Assembly: GCA_030672485.1 (NCBI GenBank)
Contig: DAOVGH010000042.1
Location: 1 to 9,626 of the forward strand
DNA from: Desulfobacterales bacterium
GTDB taxonomy: Bacteria; Desulfobacterota; DSM-4660; Desulfatiglandales; B25-G16
DNA length: 9,626 nucleotides
Reading direction: 5' to 3'
The position numbers and the translations under genes were made by a program. Every line of letters starts with the position of its first letter. Positions within the stretch are counted from its first letter, which is position 1. Shown here piece by piece: positions 5,670-9,626 of this stretch. Below the pieces are notes generated by a model, which was not told the origin of the DNA, did no database searches, and was given only the letters and a program-made list of their open reading frames with translations.

Positions 5670-7430
5670 CTATTCAGTAAAGCTCTCCAATACCTTCCTT
5701 CTCCTTGGATGTCTCAGCTTCCTTAAGGCCTTAGCCTCTATCTGCCTTATTCTCTCTCTCGTAACACTAAATTCCCTTCCTACCTCTTCCAGGGTATGAT
5801 CGGCCTTTTCGCCTACCCCGAATCTCTTTCTGAGTACCTTTTCCTCTCTGGGCGTAAGGCTAGTCATCACCTTTCTCGTCTGCTCACCTAAGTCGAACTT
5901 GGCAACCGCCTCAACTGGGGACATTATCTTCTTATCCTCGATGAAATCTCCTAAATGGCTATCTTCTTCTTCGCCAATGGGTGTCTCCAGGGAAATGGGC
6001 TCTTTGGCTATCTTTAAAACCTTCCGTACCTTTTCCAGAGGAACCCCCATCTTCTCTGCAATCTCCTCCGGGCTTGGCTCCCTGCCATGCTCTTGAACCA
6101 GGCTCCGTGAGATCTTAATAAGCTTGTTAATCGTTTCTATCATATGAACTGGTATCCTTATCGTCCTTGCCTGATCGGCAATAGCCCTTGTTATGGCCTG
6201 CCTGATCCACCAGGTAGCATAGGTGCTGAATTTATATCCTCTCTGATACTCAAACTTATCCACCGCTTTCATCAAGCCGATATTCCCTTCCTGGATAAGA
6301 TCAAGGAATTGAAGACCTCTATTGGTATATTTCTTTGCGATACTCACCACCAATCTAAGATTAGCCTTTATGAGCTCATTCTTAGCGGCCTTTGATTTCC
6401 TCAAACCGGCACCTATCTCCTTACCCAACCTCCTCAACATCTTTAAGGACATAAATGTCCTATCCTCCATTTCATCAATACGGTCCCTGGTTTCCCTCAT
6501 TTGAGCTATTACGGATGAAACTTCTTCTTTTGGCAAATTCAAGGCCTTGACCTTCTCACCACCTCCTTCGGCGGTTGATAATTCCTCCAGGCATTCCTCT
6601 AAATAAGACACTGATTTTCCGCCTGCCTCTAACAGACAATCAGCCAACCTTCTTCCTAGGTCTTCCAAACGGTCAAGGGTTTCCTTAAATCTTTCGGCCA
6701 TCTTCTGAATATGCACCTTTTCCATTCTAAATGACTTCATCATCCCGAAGATCTTCTCTTGCTTCTCATCAATGGCAGCATTTAATCTCTTTCTTTGAGC
6801 TGAACTACAATGATCCTTCAGATCCTTCCGAAAGGTACAGATTTCCTCATCCAGGGTCTTTATCTTATTTATGATGTTGAGCAAGAAATCCCTTCTCCGA
6901 CCGATTTGATGGAAACTATATTCATCCTCTATATCATTGACTATATCCCTCACCTTCAGTGTTCCAGCTTCTAAATCGCCACCTAACTCTGCTATATACT
7001 CTATGCCTATACGACATCTAATGAGGGCGTCCAGTATCTGGTTTTCGCCTGTCTCGATCCTCTTTGCTATCTCCACTTCCCCTTCCCTGCTTAGCAAGGA
7101 AACAAGCCCCATTTCCCTCAAATATATCTTGACCGGATCATATGTCTTTTTAGTGAACTCCTCCTCGACTTCACTAAGTGCATTCTTTCTTTCTTTTCCC
7201 TCTCCCTCCTCCTTCTCGGGCTTCTTAACCTCTTCAATCTGTTCACCGGCAGGTTCGTTTACTACCTTGATATTCAAATCTTCAAACATCTGCAAGAGAT
7301 CATCAATCTCTTCTGACGATATTATGTCATCGGATAGATCCTCATTCAGCTCCTGGTAGGTAATGTAACCCTTCTCCTTACCGATGTTAATGAGCCTCTT
7401 TAAGTTAATCTCGTTACCATTTTTTACCAT
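5670..7430 (-). CDS. rpoD: Primary sigma factor RpoD (sigma-70)
   Basis: 586-aa housekeeping sigma factor directing RNA polymerase to -10/-35 promoters. Domains in order: region 1.1 (about 5-58), an acidic/basic linker (60-95), region 1.2 with D-P-V-K-I-Y-L-R-E-M-G (98-108), a long non-conserved region to about 345 as in E. coli-type primary sigmas, region 2 with N-L-R-L-V-V-S-I-A-K-K-Y (357-368), D-L-I-Q-E-G-N-I-G-L (377-386) and the -10 recognition helix Y-A-T-W-W-I-R-Q-A-I-T-R-A (404-416), region 3 (about 430-500), and region 4 with L-T-P-R-E-E (525-530) and the -35 helix V-T-R-E-R-I-R-Q-I-E (556-565). ATG 7430 is preceded by GGGAGG (7437-7442, 6-nt spacing). dnaG ends 22 nt upstream, reproducing the dnaG-rpoD part of the macromolecular-synthesis operon. 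Nothing suggests an alternative sigma; the presence of region 1.1 argues against it. Confidence 0.98.
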   Translation of the reverse strand: MVKNGNEINLKRLINIGKEKGYITYQELNEDLSDDIISSEEIDDLLQMFEDLNIKVVNEPAGEQIEEVKKPEKEEGEGKERKNALSEVEEEFTKKTYDPVKIYLREMGLVSLLSREGEVEIAKRIETGENQILDALIRCRIGIEYIAELGGDLEAGTLKVRDIVNDIEDEYSFHQIGRRRDFLLNIINKIKTLDEEICTFRKDLKDHCSSAQRKRLNAAIDEKQEKIFGMMKSFRMEKVHIQKMAERFKETLDRLEDLGRRLADCLLEAGGKSVSYLEECLEELSTAEGGGEKVKALNLPKEEVSSVIAQMRETRDRIDEMEDRTFMSLKMLRRLGKEIGAGLRKSKAAKNELIKANLRLVVSIAKKYTNRGLQFLDLIQEGNIGLMKAVDKFEYQRGYKFSTYATWWIRQAITRAIADQARTIRIPVHMIETINKLIKISRSLVQEHGREPSPEEIAEKMGVPLEKVRKVLKIAKEPISLETPIGEEEDSHLGDFIEDKKIMSPVEAVAKFDLGEQTRKVMTSLTPREEKVLRKRFGVGEKADHTLEEVGREFSVTRERIRQIEAKALRKLRHPRRRKVLESFTE

Positions 7431-7452
7431 CTATAACCTCCCCTATGAAGAA

Positions 7453-9207
7453 TTAGTTACTTTTGTTCACTAAATCGAGATCTTGCTTTGCCCTGAGTAG
7501 TCGATTTAGCATCTCCATATCGCCTTCAGCCTTAGCATGGCTGATGGATTGAGAGATCTTAATTTTTGCTATCTTTTTGGCAAACTCACTTACGGCTTGG
7601 TTAACCAATTCCTTGGCATAGAAAGACTTAGACATTGAAACAACTCTAAGTTGCTCCCTTGCTCCGGGGCTATCAAGGAATTCTTCGATCCCATCCAGGC
7701 CTCCTCCCAAGGGAAATTGCTCTATCAAGACCCTGATAATCTCAATGATCTCTGGATCAGAGACAAACAACGCCCATTCCTTATCCTTGAAGGCATCTAT
7801 TGTCTCAGGATAATGGACCAAGAGGTTTAGAAATTGTAGATCAGAGCCATATCTTCTTGGATCTTGATCCAAAAGAAACCTGCCCTTAAGCCGAGAGCTA
7901 TCCCTCCTTTCCGACCTATTGTTCTCCCAATGCCTTAATTCTTGCCAGACGATAGCCTCATTTATACCTGTCTTCTCTGAAAATCTTTGTACATATAAAA
8001 ACCTGGTAGCCCCTGATTCTAAGTCCTTAAATATAGGCAAAACCTCACGCAATACCCTAATCTGTCCGTCAACCCCGGCATCCATATGGGCTAATGCCTG
8101 ATCCAGATAGAAATCAAAAATGGGGATCGCCCCTTCTAAAAGCTCTTGAAACTCATCTGAACCATACCTATTTACAAAACTGTCAGGGTCTTCACCTTGA
8201 GGAAGAACCAGAACCTTTGCAGAAATGCCTTCATTCAGAAATAAGGGGAAACTTCTCAACGCGGCTAATCGTCCTGCGTCATCAGGGTCAAATAAAACTA
8301 CTACCTCTTTCGTATATCCCTTTAATCTCCTTATCTGATCACTCGTTAATGCGGTCCCTAAGATGGCAACTACATTTGAAATGCCATGCTGCCTAAGGAC
8401 CAGCGTGTCCATATATCCTTCTACGATTATTGCGAGACCCCTTTCCCTGATATCTTTAAATGCTGAATCAAGGCCATACAAGGATTCTCCTTTATGATAT
8501 AGCGGTGTCTCTGGTGTATTGATATACTTAGGCAGGGAATCACCTAAGACCCTCCCCCCAAAACCGATAATCTGATGATTGAGATCAAAGATAGGAAATA
8601 TGATCCTGTCCCTGAAATGATCATAATAATCTCCGTCTTTCTTAGCCATAAGAAGCCCGGCCTTTGCTCCCGTACCCAGAGAGACATTCTTTGATCTAAG
8701 GTAATTGATCAATCCATCCCACCTTTTGACTGCATATCCAAGCTTAAATTTTGAGATCGTTTCTCCGGATATATGCCGTCTCGAGAAATAGTCCCTCCCA
8801 GGTTTTCCATCGGCAGACTTTACCAAAATATTGTGAAAATATTCGGCCGCCAGGCGATTTGTCTTAAACAAAAGCTCCTTTAGTTCAGCCTTCTCCCTTT
8901 CAGCAGGTAAATTTCCATATCGAGGTAGATCAATATTATAGCGTCCGGCCAGATCCTTGAGCGACTGTGAGAAAGACAGATTATGATAATCCATCCAAAA
9001 GGTAAACACATCACCACCCCTGCCACAGCCGAAACAATGATATATCTGCTTGTCCTGATTAACGGTAAACGAAGGTGATCTTTCAGAATGAAAAGGGCAC
9101 AGGCCAACGTAATTCTGCCCCCTCTTCTTCAGCTGGACATGCTGCCCGATGATCTCGATAATATCTGCAGCCTTCTTTACCTCTTCTTTGGCATCTGATA
9201 AATCCAT
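7453..9207 (-). CDS. dnaG: DNA primase DnaG
   Basis: 584-aa primase that makes RNA primers at the replication fork. The N-terminal CHC2 zinc domain has C37-P-F-H40 and C58-F-G-C61. The catalytic core shows the Y-I-N-T-P-E-T segment (228-234), G-E-S-L-Y-G-L (240-246), and the TOPRIM fold with Glu263-Gly264 in I-V-E-G-Y-M-D and metal-binding acidic residues Asp307, Asp309 and Asp310 in F-D-P-D-D-A-G. The less conserved C-terminal part (about 440-584) is the expected DnaB-helicase-binding domain. ATG 9207 gives the normal distance to the first zinc Cys. It has no clear Shine-Dalgarno: the only purine cluster, AGG, ends 10 nt upstream and belongs to the adjoining repeat. rpoD starts 22 nt downstream, so the two are probably cotranscribed. 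Confidence 0.98.
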   Translation of the reverse strand: MDLSDAKEEVKKAADIIEIIGQHVQLKKRGQNYVGLCPFHSERSPSFTVNQDKQIYHCFGCGRGGDVFTFWMDYHNLSFSQSLKDLAGRYNIDLPRYGNLPAEREKAELKELLFKTNRLAAEYFHNILVKSADGKPGRDYFSRRHISGETISKFKLGYAVKRWDGLINYLRSKNVSLGTGAKAGLLMAKKDGDYYDHFRDRIIFPIFDLNHQIIGFGGRVLGDSLPKYINTPETPLYHKGESLYGLDSAFKDIRERGLAIIVEGYMDTLVLRQHGISNVVAILGTALTSDQIRRLKGYTKEVVVLFDPDDAGRLAALRSFPLFLNEGISAKVLVLPQGEDPDSFVNRYGSDEFQELLEGAIPIFDFYLDQALAHMDAGVDGQIRVLREVLPIFKDLESGATRFLYVQRFSEKTGINEAIVWQELRHWENNRSERRDSSRLKGRFLLDQDPRRYGSDLQFLNLLVHYPETIDAFKDKEWALFVSDPEIIEIIRVLIEQFPLGGGLDGIEEFLDSPGAREQLRVVSMSKSFYAKELVNQAVSEFAKKIAKIKISQSISHAKAEGDMEMLNRLLRAKQDLDLVNKSN

Positions 9208-9211
9208 GATT

Positions 9212-9301
9212 CAAGTGCCTAAAGTTACAAGTGCCTAAAGTGAGCTAAAGTTACAAGTGCCTAAAGTGAGCTAAAGCGATTAAAGTTCAAAGTGAGCTAA
9301 A
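9212..9301 (+). repeat. Tandem direct repeats next to the dnaG start
   Basis: Three successive units begin with CAAGTGCCTAAAG at 9212, 9228 and 9254. The second and third continue with TGAGCTAAAG, giving a 26-nt period, while the first lacks that 10-nt piece (16-nt spacing). A fourth, degenerate unit ends with AAAGTGAGCTAAA at 9289-9301. The pentamer TAAAG recurs at 9220, 9236, 9246, 9262, 9272 and 9281, so its spacing alternates 16/10/16/10 and then 9. The array stops 4 nt from the dnaG start codon, so it forms the dnaG 5' leader. Confidence 0.85.
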
Positions 9302-9466
9302 TTGCTTAACTATTTTATTTTTTTAAACTTTAGTTCACTTTAAACCCTGGCCCAGCCCTGTCATAAAGGCTTAGTAGACAAATACAAGCACGTACTGGCA
9401 CATACACTTAGTATGCCGATGAGAGCACATAGCGCCAGGGCGGGCTTTAGCTCACTTTAGTCACTT
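9212..9466. repeat. Composite intergenic repeat element with terminal inverted copies (MITE-like)
   Basis: This element fills essentially the whole spacer between the mutS2 stop and the dnaG start. A 22-bp block occurs directly at 9229-9250 and 9255-9276, and inverted at 9445-9466 with 21 of 22 positions matching. Its core is AAAGTGAGCTAAAG. A partial inverted copy lies at 9326-9343 and a degenerate direct copy at 9289-9301. Nested inside is a second inverted pair, CCCTGGC (9345-9351) with GCCAGGG (9434-9440). No open reading frame of note is present. It could be a non-autonomous element, an intergenic repeat family or a transcript-borne structure; the sequence alone does not decide. No target-site duplication is obvious. 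Confidence 0.7.
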
Positions 9467-9626
9467 TCAAAGCTCAACTACTGTTGAGCCATCACTCCCC
9501 CCGTCCCTACCTTCTGAGAAAAAATCCTTCACATAGAAGTTTTCCCTCAGATATTCTCTGATAGCCTTTTTTAAGGTCCCTGAACCAATACCATGAACTA
9601 TCTTTAGTCTTGTACATCCATGAACC
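9467..9626 (-). CDS. mutS2: C-terminal Smr domain of a MutS2-type protein (5' part outside window)
   Basis: The last 52 codons of a gene entering from the right edge. The translated tail reads L-K-I-V-H-G-I-G-S-G-T-L-K-K-A-I-R-E-Y-L near its start and ends with D-G-S-T-V-V-E-L before TGA. This is the Smr (small MutS-related) fold: the H-G-x-G-x-G loop followed by the helix K-K-A-I-R-E-Y-L, and the closing G-G-x-D-G-x-T-V-V-E-L strand typical of the MutS2 C terminus. MutS2 uses this domain as an endonuclease in anti-recombination or ribosome rescue. Only the Smr part is visible, so a stand-alone Smr protein cannot be excluded, but the ending and the position upstream of dnaG favour MutS2. The stop codon abuts the repeat element. 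Confidence 0.82.
   Translation of the reverse strand, partial: VHGCTRLKIVHGIGSGTLKKAIREYLRENFYVKDFFSEGRDGGSDGSTVVEL

Noticed and set aside
6937..7359. Plus-strand 140-codon Ser-rich frame
   Set aside because: Shadow of the acidic N-terminal half of rpoD, with no family resemblance and no ribosome site.
9212..9301. Possible CRISPR array
   Set aside because: Units are 16-26 nt with no unique spacers between repeats, and inverted copies occur in the same spacer; no cas genes are present.
9401..9415. CATAC-ACTTA-GTATG palindrome inside the repeat element
   Set aside because: Five-base arms with no T run or conserved partner; a chance occurrence of this size is likely in 250 nt of AT-rich spacer.

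Overview
The window reads as a bacterial chromosome segment carrying housekeeping genes. Every gene I can support lies on the minus strand. From right to left in the window (5'->3' of transcription) the order is: 3' end of a MutS2-type Smr protein, a repeat-filled intergenic element, dnaG, rpoD, a tRNA with anticodon CAT, a coiled-coil/C4 zinc-ribbon protein, rnpB (RNase P RNA, class A), yggT, yggU (DUF167), coaBC, a family 4 Fe-S uracil-DNA glycosylase, nfeD, and the 5' end of a slipin/stomatin gene. The dnaG-rpoD core with mutS2 upstream, a coaBC-UDG pair and the long rpoD spacer are what I would expect from a Desulfobacterota/Deltaproteobacteria-like organism or a close relative. That is inference from gene order and family resemblance, not from a search.

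Layout. Region A (9626-5670) holds mutS2 (partial), dnaG and rpoD: replication priming, the primary sigma factor and a structure-specific nuclease/ribosome-rescue family. The dnaG stop and rpoD start are 22 nt apart, and rpoD has a strong Shine-Dalgarno. Region B (5640-5375) holds a tRNA with its own sigma70-type promoter (perfect -35 box) and a terminator-like hairpin behind it. Region C (5374-3589) holds the zinc-ribbon protein, rnpB, yggT and yggU, closely packed; only 22 nt separate the RNase P RNA from the yggT start codon. A 188-nt spacer (3401-3588) with an AT-rich promoter-like block follows. Region D (3400-1) is a tightly coupled run: coaBC/UDG overlap as ATGA, UDG/nfeD appear to overlap as ATTAA, and nfeD is followed after 45 nt by slipin. 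It links coenzyme A synthesis, uracil repair and an nfeD-slipin membrane protease pair.

No mobile gene cassette, CRISPR array or defence locus is visible. The points most worth checking are: (1) the 9212-9466 element, which fills the whole mutS2-dnaG gap and carries 22-bp inverted copies (21/22 matching) plus tandem copies of one motif; (2) nfeD, whose signal peptide can only be read from an ATT start codon overlapping the UDG stop; (3) CoaBC, which has Asp and Ser at the two positions where the E. coli enzyme has catalytic Asn125 and Cys158. Non-ATG starts are frequent here (GTG for yggT and yggU, TTG for the zinc-ribbon gene, probably ATT for nfeD).
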